The notes under the pieces were generated by a model that did no database searches, was not told the DNA's origin, and saw only the letters and a list, made by a program, of their open reading frames with translations. This document shows, in pieces, positions 41,778-49,721 of a stretch of 64,000 nucleotides of DNA. The translations under genes and the position numbers were made by a program. This DNA is from Pelomonas saccharophila_A (GTDB lineage Bacteria > Pseudomonadota > Gammaproteobacteria > Burkholderiales > Burkholderiaceae_C). Within the stretch, counting starts at the first letter, position 1. Every line of letters begins with the position of its first letter. The stretch is from NCBI RefSeq assembly GCF_031458095.1, contig NZ_JAVDXU010000002.1, positions 496,001 to 560,000 of the forward strand. The letters are read 5' to 3'.

Positions 41778-42314
41778 TCAGGCGCGACCCAGGCCCATGC
41801 GAGCGAGCAGGCCGTCGCGGTCGACGAATTGGTGTTTGAGGGCAGCGGCCACATGGCCGACCACCAGCAGGCCCAGGCCATAGGCGGCGAAGTGGTGGAC
41901 CAGCTTCAGCGTCTCGGCCAGCTCCTTGTCCTTGCCTACGAAGTCCGGCAGCGGCAGCACGCCGAACCAGACGATGGGGAAGCCCGCCGCCGAGCTATAG
42001 GCCCAGCCTGACAAAGGCACGGCGAAGAACAGCACGTAAAGCAGCTGGTGCGTGACATGGGCGGCGCGCAGCTGCCAGGCCGGCATGGGGATGTCGGCCG
42101 GCGGCCGGTGCGTGAGGCGCCACAGCAGGCGCAGGGCCGACAGGGTCAGGATGGTGACGCCGGCCCATTTGTGCCAGTTGTAGAGCTTGAGCCGCGTCGG
42201 CGAGAACGGCAGGCTGGTCATGTACAGGCCCACGCAGAAGGCGCCGACGATAGCCAGGGCCAGCAACCAGTGCAGCGCGATGGCGATGGGGGTGTAGCGG
42301 GTGGCAGGGCTCAT
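41778..42314 (-). CDS. Cytochrome b561 family protein
   Basis: A 178-residue membrane protein with four helices (about 10-32, 48-68, 85-110, 140-165). Haem-ligand histidines appear as IALHWLLA, NWHKWAGV, HQLLYVLFF and VHHFAAYGL/GHVAAALKH. It moves electrons from membrane quinol to a periplasmic acceptor. It is the first gene of the b561-YceI-YceI operon. Start ATG 42314. Confidence 0.93.
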   Translation of the reverse strand: MSPATRYTPIAIALHWLLALAIVGAFCVGLYMTSLPFSPTRLKLYNWHKWAGVTILTLSALRLLWRLTHRPPADIPMPAWQLRAAHVTHQLLYVLFFAVPLSGWAYSSAAGFPIVWFGVLPLPDFVGKDKELAETLKLVHHFAAYGLGLLVVGHVAAALKHQFVDRDGLLARMGLGRA

Positions 42315-42533
42315 ATGGGCTCGCAGTGTGTTCCCGGCAGACCCGGGAGCGGTTCATTCGTGTTGTCGCCAATGTTCAGCGATTTTGAACAGCCCTGGGG
42401 CGTCGGATGCAATCCCGTGGGTTTGACCCAGTTGCGCACCGTTGCCGTGCAGCCAGACAGTCAGGCAGCGGCCAGCGCCCGGTCGCAGGTTCTGTTCGAG
42501 GCGCATTCCAACATCACCGATGGAGACAAGCCC

Positions 42534-43640
42534 ATGACCCAGAAACCCAGCGCGCGCCGCCGCTTCATCAAGACGGCAGCAGCCACCACGGCCGGGGGCG
42601 CCGCCCTGGCGGCCCCCATGATCTCGACGGCGCAGACGGTCAGCATGCGCTTCCAGTCGACCTGGCCGGCCAAGGACATCTTCCACGAGTACGCCCAGGA
42701 CTTCGCCAAGAAGGTCAATGACATGGCCGGCGGGCGCCTCAAGATCGAGGTGCTGCCCTCGGGCTCGGTGGTGCCGGCCTTCCAGCTGCTGGAGGCGGTC
42801 AACAAGGGCACGCTGGACGGCGGCCACGGCGTGGTGGCCTATCACTACGGCAAGAACTCGGCCCTGGCCCTGTGGGGCTCGGGTCCGGGCTTCGGCATGG
42901 ACCCCAACATGCTGCTGGCCTGGCACAACTACGGCGGCGGCGAGGACCTGCTGGAGGAGATCTACAAGTCCATCAGCATGGACGTGGTGTCCTTCCTCTA
43001 CGGCCCCATGCCGACCCAGCCCTATGGCTGGTTCAAGAAGCCGGTGGCCAACCTGGAGCAGATGAAGGGCGTCAAGTTCCGCACCGTGGGCCTGGCGGTG
43101 GACCTCTACACCGAGCAGGGCGCGGCCGTGAACCCCCTGCCCGGCGCCGAGATCGTGCCGGCCCTGGACCGCGGCCTCATCGACGCGGCCGAGTTCAACA
43201 ACGCCACCAGCGATCGCATCCTCGGCTTCCCCGACGTGGCCAAGAACTGCATGCTGCAGAGCTTCCACCAGAGCACCGAACAGTTCGAGATCCTGTTCAA
43301 CAAGGCCAAGTACAACGCGCTGCCGGCCGAGCTGAAGAAGATCATCGACTACGCCGTGCAGGCCTCGAGCGCCGACATGAGCTGGAAGGCCATCGACCGC
43401 AACTCCAAGGACTATGCCGAGATGAAGAAGGCCGGCGTGTCCTTCTACAAGACGCCCGACGCCATCCTGCGCAACCAGCTCGACTCCTGGGACAAGGTGA
43501 TCGCCCGCAAGTCGGCCGAGAACCCGCTGTTCAAGAAGGTGCTGGACAGCCAGCGCGCCTTCGCCCTGCGCGCCGGCCAATGGCAGAACGACTATCTGGT
43601 CGATTTCAAGATGGCCTGGAACCACTACTTCAGGAAATAG
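42534..43640 (+). CDS. TRAP transporter substrate-binding protein (DctP/TakP-like)
   Basis: A 368-residue protein. The N-terminus carries a twin-arginine signal (ARRRFIKTAAATTAGGAALAAP), so export is probably by Tat. Mature motifs RFQSTWPAKDIFHEYA, GSGPGFGMDPNML and TVGLAVDLYTEQGAAVNPLPGAEIVPALDRGLIDAAEFNNATSD match the TakP-like branch, which binds 2-oxo acids with a cation. ATG 42534 has GGAG upstream. A structured repeat follows its stop and separates it from the two permease genes. Confidence 0.93.
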   Translation: MTQKPSARRRFIKTAAATTAGGAALAAPMISTAQTVSMRFQSTWPAKDIFHEYAQDFAKKVNDMAGGRLKIEVLPSGSVVPAFQLLEAVNKGTLDGGHGVVAYHYGKNSALALWGSGPGFGMDPNMLLAWHNYGGGEDLLEEIYKSISMDVVSFLYGPMPTQPYGWFKKPVANLEQMKGVKFRTVGLAVDLYTEQGAAVNPLPGAEIVPALDRGLIDAAEFNNATSDRILGFPDVAKNCMLQSFHQSTEQFEILFNKAKYNALPAELKKIIDYAVQASSADMSWKAIDRNSKDYAEMKKAGVSFYKTPDAILRNQLDSWDKVIARKSAENPLFKKVLDSQRAFALRAGQWQNDYLVDFKMAWNHYFRK

Positions 43641-43649
43641 CCCACCCCG

Positions 43650-43744
43650 CCCCTCAGGGGGCTGAGGCCGGACACAAACAGTCCTGAGGACTGTTTGTGC
43701 CTGCCGAAGGCCAAGGCCTCTGGCCTTGGCAAAGCCAGGTGGAC
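43650..43744 (+). repeat. Structured repeat between dctP and dctQ (same family as the tRNA-Arg insert)
   Basis: CTGAGGCCGGACACA, then a perfect 12-bp stem CACAAACAGTCC/GGACTGTTTGTG, then TGTGCCTGCCGAAG, then a 9-bp stem GCCAAGGCC-TCT-GGCCTTGGC, ending CCAGGTGGAC. It lies 9 bp after the dctP stop. It could adjust the ratio of binding protein to permease by mRNA structure. Confidence 0.85.
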
Positions 43745-43809
43745 CGACAAAGCCGGATCCACCGGCTTCACTGGGTAACTGGACACGGTGTCCTTTTTCG
43801 GGGGCTTGA

Positions 43810-44475
43810 ATGTCAGTGCAGAAGATTCTTCATACGGCCGAGGGCATCAGCACCTGGGTCGGCAAGGCCTTCGCGTGGCTGATCGTCGCGCTGATGCTGC
43901 TGGTCGTGTCCGAGGTGTTCAAGCGCTATGCGCTGAACATGCCGACGGCCTGGGTCTTCGACGCCAGCAACATGCTCTACGGCACCCTCTTCATGATGGG
44001 CGGCGCCTATGCGCTCGCGCACGACGGCCATGTGCGCGGCGACTTCCTCTACGGCAGCATGAAGCCGCGCACCCAGGCGGCCCTGGACCTCGTGCTCTAC
44101 ATCGCCTTCTTCCTGCCAGGCGTCGCGGCCCTGACCTGGAGCGGCTGGACCTATTTCGGCGACTCGCTGCGCATCCACGAGACCACCTTCAACGCGACGC
44201 CGCTGCCGGTCTATCCCTTCAAGGCCATCATCCCCATCGCCGGCGCCCTGGTCCTGATGCAGGGCCTGTCGGAGATGCTGCGCTGCATCGTCTGCCTGCG
44301 CACCGGTGCCTGGACCGAAAGGCTCCGGGATGCCGAGGAGATCGACGTCGTCGAGCAGCAGCTCGCCGCCAGCGAGCATGTCGACGAAGACGCGGCTCGC
44401 GAAGCCATCGCGAGCGCCAAGACCATCGACGAAGCAGCGCGCCAGCGTCTCGGCGGAGGGAACCGCGATGACTGA
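43810..44475 (+). CDS. TRAP transporter small permease (DctQ)
   Basis: A 221-residue membrane protein with four helices (about 20-45, 60-82, 98-120, 140-162). MPTAWVFDASNMLYGTLFMMGGAYALAHDGHVRGDFLYGSMKPR is a DctQ signature. The C-terminal 55 residues are charged and helical, longer than usual. It overlaps the large permease start by 8 bp. It works with DctP and DctM in sodium-driven uptake. Confidence 0.92.
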   Translation: MSVQKILHTAEGISTWVGKAFAWLIVALMLLVVSEVFKRYALNMPTAWVFDASNMLYGTLFMMGGAYALAHDGHVRGDFLYGSMKPRTQAALDLVLYIAFFLPGVAALTWSGWTYFGDSLRIHETTFNATPLPVYPFKAIIPIAGALVLMQGLSEMLRCIVCLRTGAWTERLRDAEEIDVVEQQLAASEHVDEDAAREAIASAKTIDEAARQRLGGGNRDD

Positions 44476-46333
44476 TGCCGCCCTCGGCCTGACGATGCTC
44501 AGCCTCATCGTCGTCGTCATCCTGCTCGGCTTCCCGACGGCGTTCACGCTGATGGGCCTGGGCATGATGTTCGGCTTCGTCGCCTTCTACGATCCCGGCC
44601 AGCCCTGGCTGAGCAACCGCATCTTCGACCTGATGGTGCAGCGCGCCTACGGGGCGATGAACAACGACACCCTGCTGTCGATACCGTTGTTCGTGCTGAT
44701 GGGCTACATCATGGAGAGAGGGGCGCTGGTGGACCGCATGTTCCACAGCGTGCAACTGGCCTTCCGACGCCTGCCGGGTTCGCTCGCGGTGACCACCCTG
44801 GTCATCTGCACCTTCTGGGGCATCGCCAGCGGTCTCGTGGGTGCCGTCGTCGTGCTGATGGGCGTCATCGCCATGCGGCCCATGCTGAAGGCCGGCTATG
44901 ACGTGCGACTGGCCTCTGGCGTCATCACTGCGGGTGGCACGCTGGGCATCCTGATCCCGCCGTCCGTGATGATCATCGTCTACGCAGCCGTGGCCGGGCA
45001 GTCGGTCGTCAAGCTGTATGCGGCGGCCATGTTCCCGGGCTTCTTCCTGGCCTTCCTGTATCTGGTCTATGTGATCGGCTGGGCGCTCATCAACCCCAAG
45101 GTGGCTCCGCAGCTGCCGCTGGAGCAGCAGCGCGCGCCCATCTCGCCGGCCGTGGCCCTGCTGGCCGAGCGCTATTCGCCGCGCCTGCTGTGGGCCCTGT
45201 GCAAGGCCGTGCTGGCACCGGCTGGCGCCCCCATGAGCTGGACGCAGCTGCTGCTGGGCCTGCTGCGCGCCCTGGTGCCGGTCTGGCTGGCCCTGGTCTG
45301 CCTGGGCAGCACCTGGTGGTATGTGACCATCTACACGCAGAAGGCCGAGGCCCCCACGGCTGCACCGGCTGCGGTGTCAGCGCCGGCGAACAGCAACAGC
45401 GGTGGCCTGGCCGAGCCGCCGGGCTCCGGAAGCGGCCTGGCCGAACCGCCTGGTTCAGGCTCGGGCCTCAGTGAGCCACCCGGCGCCCTGAAGGAGCCCG
45501 GCGCCAAGACTGATGGCGGCGGCCTCGAGCGCATGGAGGGCAGCGCCGCCGCGCCCCATGCCGAGGCCGTGCCGGAGAGCTTCTACACGGGCTTTGCCGT
45601 CGTCTGCGCGCTGACGGCCCTGCTGCTGGCCTGGTACTACTGGCGCTTCGATGCCGAGCAGTACGAGATCCTCAACATGCTGGTGTCGTCGGTGATGCCG
45701 CTGGGCATCCTGACCCTGGTCGTGCTGGGCGTCATCCTGTTCGGCATCACGACGGCCACCGAGTCGGCCGCCGTCGGCGCGGCCGGCGCCTTCCTGATGG
45801 CCTGGCAGGCCGGCACGCTGGACTTCAAGAAGATCCAGCAGGCCGTCTTCCTGACCGCCAAGACGACGGCCATGGTCTGCTGGCTCTTCGTCGGCTCGGC
45901 GCTGTTCTCGGCCGTGTTTGCGCTGCTCGGCGGCCAGGCCCTGGTGGAGCAGTGGGTGATGGGCATGAACCTGACGCCGCTGCAGTTCATGCTGCTGTCC
46001 CAGGCCATCATCTTCGTGCTGGGCTGGCCGCTGGAGTGGACCGAGATCATCGTCATCTTCGTGCCCATCTTTTTGCCGCTGCTGGCCCACTTCCAGATCG
46101 ACCCCATGCTGTGGGGCACCCTGGTCTTCGTCAACCTGCAGGCGGCCTTCCTGAGCCCGCCGGTGGCCATGTCGGCCTTCTATCTGAAGGGGGTCAGCCC
46201 GCCGCATGTGACGCTGAACCAGATCTTCGCGGGCATGATGCCTTACATGCTCATCGTCATCCTGTGCATGGTGTTCATGTACGTGTGGCCGGGGATGACG
46301 CTTTGGCTGCCTGGTTACCTGTACGGCCGGTGA
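44468..46333 (+). CDS. TRAP transporter large permease (DctM) with a central low-complexity insert
   Basis: A 621-residue protein; typical DctM is about 430. Residues 1-200 and 410-621 give the usual helices, with GSLAVTTLVICTFWGIASGLVGA and GGTLGILIPPSVMIIVYAAVAGQS in the first half, and TATESAAVGAAGAFL and LGWPLEWTEIIVIFVPIFLPLL in the second. Between them lie two extra helices and a disordered stretch with three 10-residue repeats (GLAEPPGSGS). It catalyses sodium-coupled substrate translocation. The 3' end overlaps the convergent EamA gene by 59 bp. Confidence 0.92.
   Translation: MTDAALGLTMLSLIVVVILLGFPTAFTLMGLGMMFGFVAFYDPGQPWLSNRIFDLMVQRAYGAMNNDTLLSIPLFVLMGYIMERGALVDRMFHSVQLAFRRLPGSLAVTTLVICTFWGIASGLVGAVVVLMGVIAMRPMLKAGYDVRLASGVITAGGTLGILIPPSVMIIVYAAVAGQSVVKLYAAAMFPGFFLAFLYLVYVIGWALINPKVAPQLPLEQQRAPISPAVALLAERYSPRLLWALCKAVLAPAGAPMSWTQLLLGLLRALVPVWLALVCLGSTWWYVTIYTQKAEAPTAAPAAVSAPANSNSGGLAEPPGSGSGLAEPPGSGSGLSEPPGALKEPGAKTDGGGLERMEGSAAAPHAEAVPESFYTGFAVVCALTALLLAWYYWRFDAEQYEILNMLVSSVMPLGILTLVVLGVILFGITTATESAAVGAAGAFLMAWQAGTLDFKKIQQAVFLTAKTTAMVCWLFVGSALFSAVFALLGGQALVEQWVMGMNLTPLQFMLLSQAIIFVLGWPLEWTEIIVIFVPIFLPLLAHFQIDPMLWGTLVFVNLQAAFLSPPVAMSAFYLKGVSPPHVTLNQIFAGMMPYMLIVILCMVFMYVWPGMTLWLPGYLYGR
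45404..45487 (+). repeat. 30-bp coding tandem repeats in dctM
   Basis: There are units at 45404-45433, 45434-45463 and a partial one at 45464-45487, encoding GLAEPPGSGS, GLAEPPGSGS and GLSEPPGA. Synonymous differences between units suggest an older duplication retained at the protein level. Confidence 0.85.
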
Positions 46334-47207
46334 CGAGGAAGACACCCACCATCACGAGGGCCGTGCCGAACACGATCCAGGCGTTCATCGGCTCGCCGAG
46401 GATGAAGACGCCCATCAGGATGGTGCTCATGGGCCCGACCATGCCAACCTGGGACGACAGCGGCGCGCCGATGCGGGCGATGGCCAGCATCACCATCAGC
46501 ACCGGCGCCACCGTGCAGGCGGTGGCGTTGAGCAGCGACAGCCACATCACGGGCTCGGGCACGAGGAAGGTCGACATGGGCTTGAGAAGGGCGAACTGAC
46601 CAATGCACAAGGCGCAGGCCACGCTGCTGGCCAGGCCCGCCAGGCGCATCGAGCCCAGGCGCTGCACGACCTTGCCGGAGAGGGCCAGATAGATGGCATA
46701 GCTGATGGCGCTGGCGAAGACCAGGGCCGCGCCTATGGCCGTATTGGCGCCTTCAAAGCTCAGCTCATGCGCGAACACCGCGACGACGCCGGCATAGCTG
46801 ATGGCCAGGGCCACGACCTGACGCGCCTGCAGCTTGTGATGGAAGAACAGCACCGACAGCAGCAGCACCAGCGTCGGATTCAGGTAGAGGATGAGGCGCT
46901 CCAGGCTGGCCGAGATATAGGCCAGGCCGGCGAAGTCCAGATAGCTGGCCAGGTAGTAGCCGGTGAAACCCAGCACCGCGATGTCGCGCCAGTCCTGCCG
47001 GGTCAGCGCCGGCTTGCCCCGTCCCGCCCACCAGGCCATGGCCAGGAAGAAAGGCAGGGCCAGCAACATGCGCCACATCAGCAGCGTGACGGCATCGACG
47101 CCATGCCGGTAGGCCAGCTTGACGATGATGGCCTTGCCGGAAAAGCCGATGGCGCCCAGCACCGCCAGCAGCAGGCCGGGCCAGAGCGGCCGAGAAGAAG
47201 GGGGCAT
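46275..47207 (-). CDS. EamA/DMT-family transporter
   Basis: A 310-residue protein with ten predicted helices in two EamA repeats (first half LLAVLGAIGFSGKAIIVKLAYRHG to AISYAGVVAVFAHE; second half GAALVFASAISYAIYLALSGK to LGEPMNAWIVFGTALVMVGVFLV). The family exports amino acids, nucleotides or other metabolites; the substrate is unknown. The C-terminal coding region overlaps the end of dctM on the other strand by 59 bp. Confidence 0.9.
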   Translation of the reverse strand: MPPSSRPLWPGLLLAVLGAIGFSGKAIIVKLAYRHGVDAVTLLMWRMLLALPFFLAMAWWAGRGKPALTRQDWRDIAVLGFTGYYLASYLDFAGLAYISASLERLILYLNPTLVLLLSVLFFHHKLQARQVVALAISYAGVVAVFAHELSFEGANTAIGAALVFASAISYAIYLALSGKVVQRLGSMRLAGLASSVACALCIGQFALLKPMSTFLVPEPVMWLSLLNATACTVAPVLMVMLAIARIGAPLSSQVGMVGPMSTILMGVFILGEPMNAWIVFGTALVMVGVFLVTGRTGNQAAKASSPATRT

Positions 47208-47249
47208 GACGACGAGTCTAGGCGGCGCATCCTGCGCCTGCCGCGAAGG

Positions 47250-47969
47250 TCAACCCCGCGCGTGGGCAAGCATCTCGTGCACGTCGTGGCACATGATGGC
47301 GAGGTAGGCGGCGAGCACCAGGTAGTAGGTCGCGTACTCCCACTTCACGGCCACGGGCACGGCGTAATAGGTCTGGGCCTCGACGCTGTCGCTGCGGTGC
47401 TTCCAGGCCTTGACGAGCTGGGGCCAGGCCAGCACGGCCATCAGGATCAGCATGGGACTGGGCCACCAGAAAAACATGGCCACCAGGGCCGGCGCGCCCA
47501 GCAGCCAGATGCGCGGCGACAGCACGGCCGTGATGCGGCCGCCATCGAAGGGCGAGATGGGGATGAGGTTGAACAGGTTCAGGAAGAAGCCGCTGTAGGA
47601 CACGGCCAGCAGCCAGTCCGCACCCCATGAGCGCGCCATCAGATAGGTGAGGGTGGCGCCCACCGTGCCGAGCAGCGGCCCACCCAGGCCGACAAAGGCC
47701 TCGGTCTGGGCGTCGTGGGGCATGTCCTTCAGTTCGACCCAGGCGCCGACGAAGGGGATGAAGGTCGGCGCACCGACATTCAGCCCCTTGTAGCGCGCCG
47801 CGATGAAATGGCCCATCTCGTGCACGAACAGCAGGGCGATGAAACCCGCCGCGTAGCGCCAGCCATAGATCCAGGCATAGACGACCAGCGAGACCAGCAT
47901 GGTCCCGCCGGTGGTCAGCAGCTTGCCGAGCTTGGCGCCCGACAGCAGCAGTGCGATGAGCTTGAACAT
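47250..47969 (-). CDS. Site-2 protease/M50 family intramembrane metalloprotease
   Basis: A 239-residue membrane protein. The zinc motif HEMGH lies in ALLFVHEMGHFIAARYKGL near residue 52, and the third ligand Asp in NLIPISPFDGGRI near residue 150. About five helices. No PDZ domain, so it belongs to the compact subgroup related to SpoIVFB-like and orphan M50 proteins rather than RseP. The substrate is unknown. A dispersed repeat and a DUF2167 gene lie upstream on the same strand. Confidence 0.9.
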   Translation of the reverse strand: MFKLIALLLSGAKLGKLLTTGGTMLVSLVVYAWIYGWRYAAGFIALLFVHEMGHFIAARYKGLNVGAPTFIPFVGAWVELKDMPHDAQTEAFVGLGGPLLGTVGATLTYLMARSWGADWLLAVSYSGFFLNLFNLIPISPFDGGRITAVLSPRIWLLGAPALVAMFFWWPSPMLILMAVLAWPQLVKAWKHRSDSVEAQTYYAVPVAVKWEYATYYLVLAAYLAIMCHDVHEMLAHARG

Positions 47970-48001
47970 GTCAGCCGTCCATTCCGCCGTTGCGGTATTT
48001 C

Positions 48002-48132
48002 GGGCCGAGCGCTGGGCCGCTCCCGAGCCGGCCCGCCTGCTGACGCTCGCGGCTCAACGCCGCAAGCGTCAGCGTCCCCGCGGGGGACCGGCCAGACGCA
48101 CTGCGTTCAGCGGCGTGCGGCTGGACGAGGGG
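48002..48132 (-). repeat. Dispersed structured repeat, copy 4
   Basis: It starts 6 bp beyond the DUF2167 stop in sense orientation. Where other copies have GGCGATG paired with CATCGCC, this copy has GCTGACG paired with CGTCAGC: both arms changed together. Confidence 0.88.
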
Positions 48133-48137
48133 CTGCA

Positions 48138-49007
48138 TCACGAGCGCTTGAAGAACTTGGTGATGGCCGCGCCGAAGCCGACGACGGCGATGAAGATGAT
48201 CTTCGCGAACTTGGCGACGAAGGCGAAGATGACGGCCAGCAGGCCCAGCTTCTTAGCGCCGACGCCGACGACCAGGGCCGCCAGGCCGTACTCGGCGACA
48301 TGGTCGGTGGAAGAGTCGAAGTCCTCGTAGCGCTTGCCCTTGTCGAACTCCAGCGCGCCGAGCAGGGCCTTGGCATCGGGCTTCTGGGCCGGCAGGTCCT
48401 TCAGGTCGGTGATGAAGTTCAGGCTCAGATAGCCCTCGCGGCCCAGGGCATAGGTGTTGTAGTTGACGCCCAGGTTGGCGTCGGCCGGCGCACCTTTCTC
48501 CTTGGAGCTCATGGCCCAGACCAGGCGGTGCTGGGTCGCCTCATAGGCCGGCGCCTCGGCCCAGCCGATGATCTCCAGCGCCGGCGCGCCCATCTTCCTG
48601 CGCTCCTCGTTGCTGGCCTCGGTGCCTTCCTTGTAGCTGGCCAGCAGCTCGTCGGCCTTCCACTCCTTGGCGTCGCCGTCCTTCACATAGCCGGAGGCGA
48701 TGTAGCGCAGCGTGGCAAACCATTCGCCCTCGCCCTTGGGGAAGACCAGGCCGGCCAGTTCGGTGTGCTGGCCGGGGTTGCCCATGGCCGTCAGCAGCTT
48801 GCCGGCCTGGGGCTGGGGGATGAAGACGCGGTCGGCCGGCAGATGCAGGGTGGCCTGGCCGGCGATCGCGATGTCCGCCGGGCCGGCCTTGGCGACAGCC
48901 TTGGCCTCGGTCCAGGCCGGGTTCTCGGGCGGCGTGTCGGCGGCCCGAGCGGCCAGGCCCATGCAGGCGGCCAGGGCGGCCAGCAGGCCGCGGAAGCTCT
49001 TGTTCAT
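48138..49007 (-). CDS. DUF2167 membrane protein
   Basis: A 289-residue protein. Signal peptide (1-22), then a DUF2167 domain with ATLHLPADRVFIPQPQAGKLLTAMGN, VFPKGEGEWFATLRYIASGYVKDGDAKEWKADELLASYKEG and GWAEAPAYEATQHRLVWAMSSKEKG. It ends in membrane helices (LAALVVGVGAKKLGLLAVIFAFVAKFAKIIFIAVV) and a basic tail. The role is not established. ATG 49007. The dispersed repeat begins just after its stop. Confidence 0.88.
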   Translation of the reverse strand: MNKSFRGLLAALAACMGLAARAADTPPENPAWTEAKAVAKAGPADIAIAGQATLHLPADRVFIPQPQAGKLLTAMGNPGQHTELAGLVFPKGEGEWFATLRYIASGYVKDGDAKEWKADELLASYKEGTEASNEERRKMGAPALEIIGWAEAPAYEATQHRLVWAMSSKEKGAPADANLGVNYNTYALGREGYLSLNFITDLKDLPAQKPDAKALLGALEFDKGKRYEDFDSSTDHVAEYGLAALVVGVGAKKLGLLAVIFAFVAKFAKIIFIAVVGFGAAITKFFKRS

Positions 49008-49157
49008 CTGCTCTCCCTCGGAAAAGGGCCGCAGTCTAGGTGGCGCCGGGCGTCGCCCTTTTCAGGGAATGCCCCTCGAGGGGAGGATTCACCCAGGGCC
49101 CAACGGGGCGGCCGCCGGCGAGCACTTCACAATCCGCGCCATCAACCAGGGGCTGGC

Positions 49158-49667
49158 ATGAAAGCGATCCACAAGCTGCGCACACCGCTCACGGCAGTCG
49201 CCTGCCTGCTGATGCTGCTGCTCGGCAGCGGCTGCACCTCGGCACCCAAGGTGGTCGTGTCGCCGCCGCTGCGCTGCGACGATCCCGCAAGCCACTGCGT
49301 CAACGAGTTGATGCTGGCCCTGGAGGACTGGAAGGACGCCTACAACAGCCGCGACCCGCGTCGGTTGCAGCAGCTGTACGCCCCGGGCGCGTTGATCACC
49401 GACGACGAATACACGGCCGTGCCGCTCTCCGGCGAAGCCGTGCCGGTGTTCTTCGACCAGATGGCCCAGCGACCGACGGCGCGCATGCGCTGGATCATCG
49501 GCAATCTGCAGTTCTTCGGCGACACGGCGGTGCGCTCGGGCGAGTACGAGTTCACCGAGCAGGTCGACGGGCAGACCAAGGAGAGACCTGGGCGCTACAG
49601 CTTCGCCTACCGGCGCGTAGCCGACCGCTGGCTGATTGTTCTGCAGCACTCCACATTGAGGCCCTGA
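49158..49667 (+). CDS. Lipoprotein with SnoaL/DUF4440-like domain
   Basis: A 169-residue protein. The N-terminus is a lipoprotein signal with lipobox LLGSGC (Cys near residue 26). The mature part has a cone-shaped NTF2-like pattern (ELMLALEDWKDAYNSRDPRRLQQLYAPGALITDDEYTAVPLSGEAVPVFFDQMAQRPT ... SGEYEFTEQVDGQTKERPGRYSFAYRRVADRWLIVLQHST), as in SnoaL-like/DUF4440 proteins. Ligand or activity unknown. It ends next to a shared terminator. Confidence 0.82.
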   Translation: MKAIHKLRTPLTAVACLLMLLLGSGCTSAPKVVVSPPLRCDDPASHCVNELMLALEDWKDAYNSRDPRRLQQLYAPGALITDDEYTAVPLSGEAVPVFFDQMAQRPTARMRWIIGNLQFFGDTAVRSGEYEFTEQVDGQTKERPGRYSFAYRRVADRWLIVLQHSTLRP

Positions 49668-49674
49668 AAAGACC

Positions 49675-49705
49675 AAGCCCCGCAGGGCAGCCTGCGGGGC
49701 TTCTT
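49675..49705. terminator. Terminator shared by convergent genes
   Basis: AAGCCCCGCAGG and CCTGCGGGGCTT form a perfect 12-bp stem with a 4-nt loop, followed by CTTC on the plus strand. It sits between the lipoprotein gene and the indolepyruvate oxidoreductase gene; the symmetric stem could serve both, though T-tracts are poor. Confidence 0.7.
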
Positions 49706-49721
49706 CAGCGCTGACGCCCGG

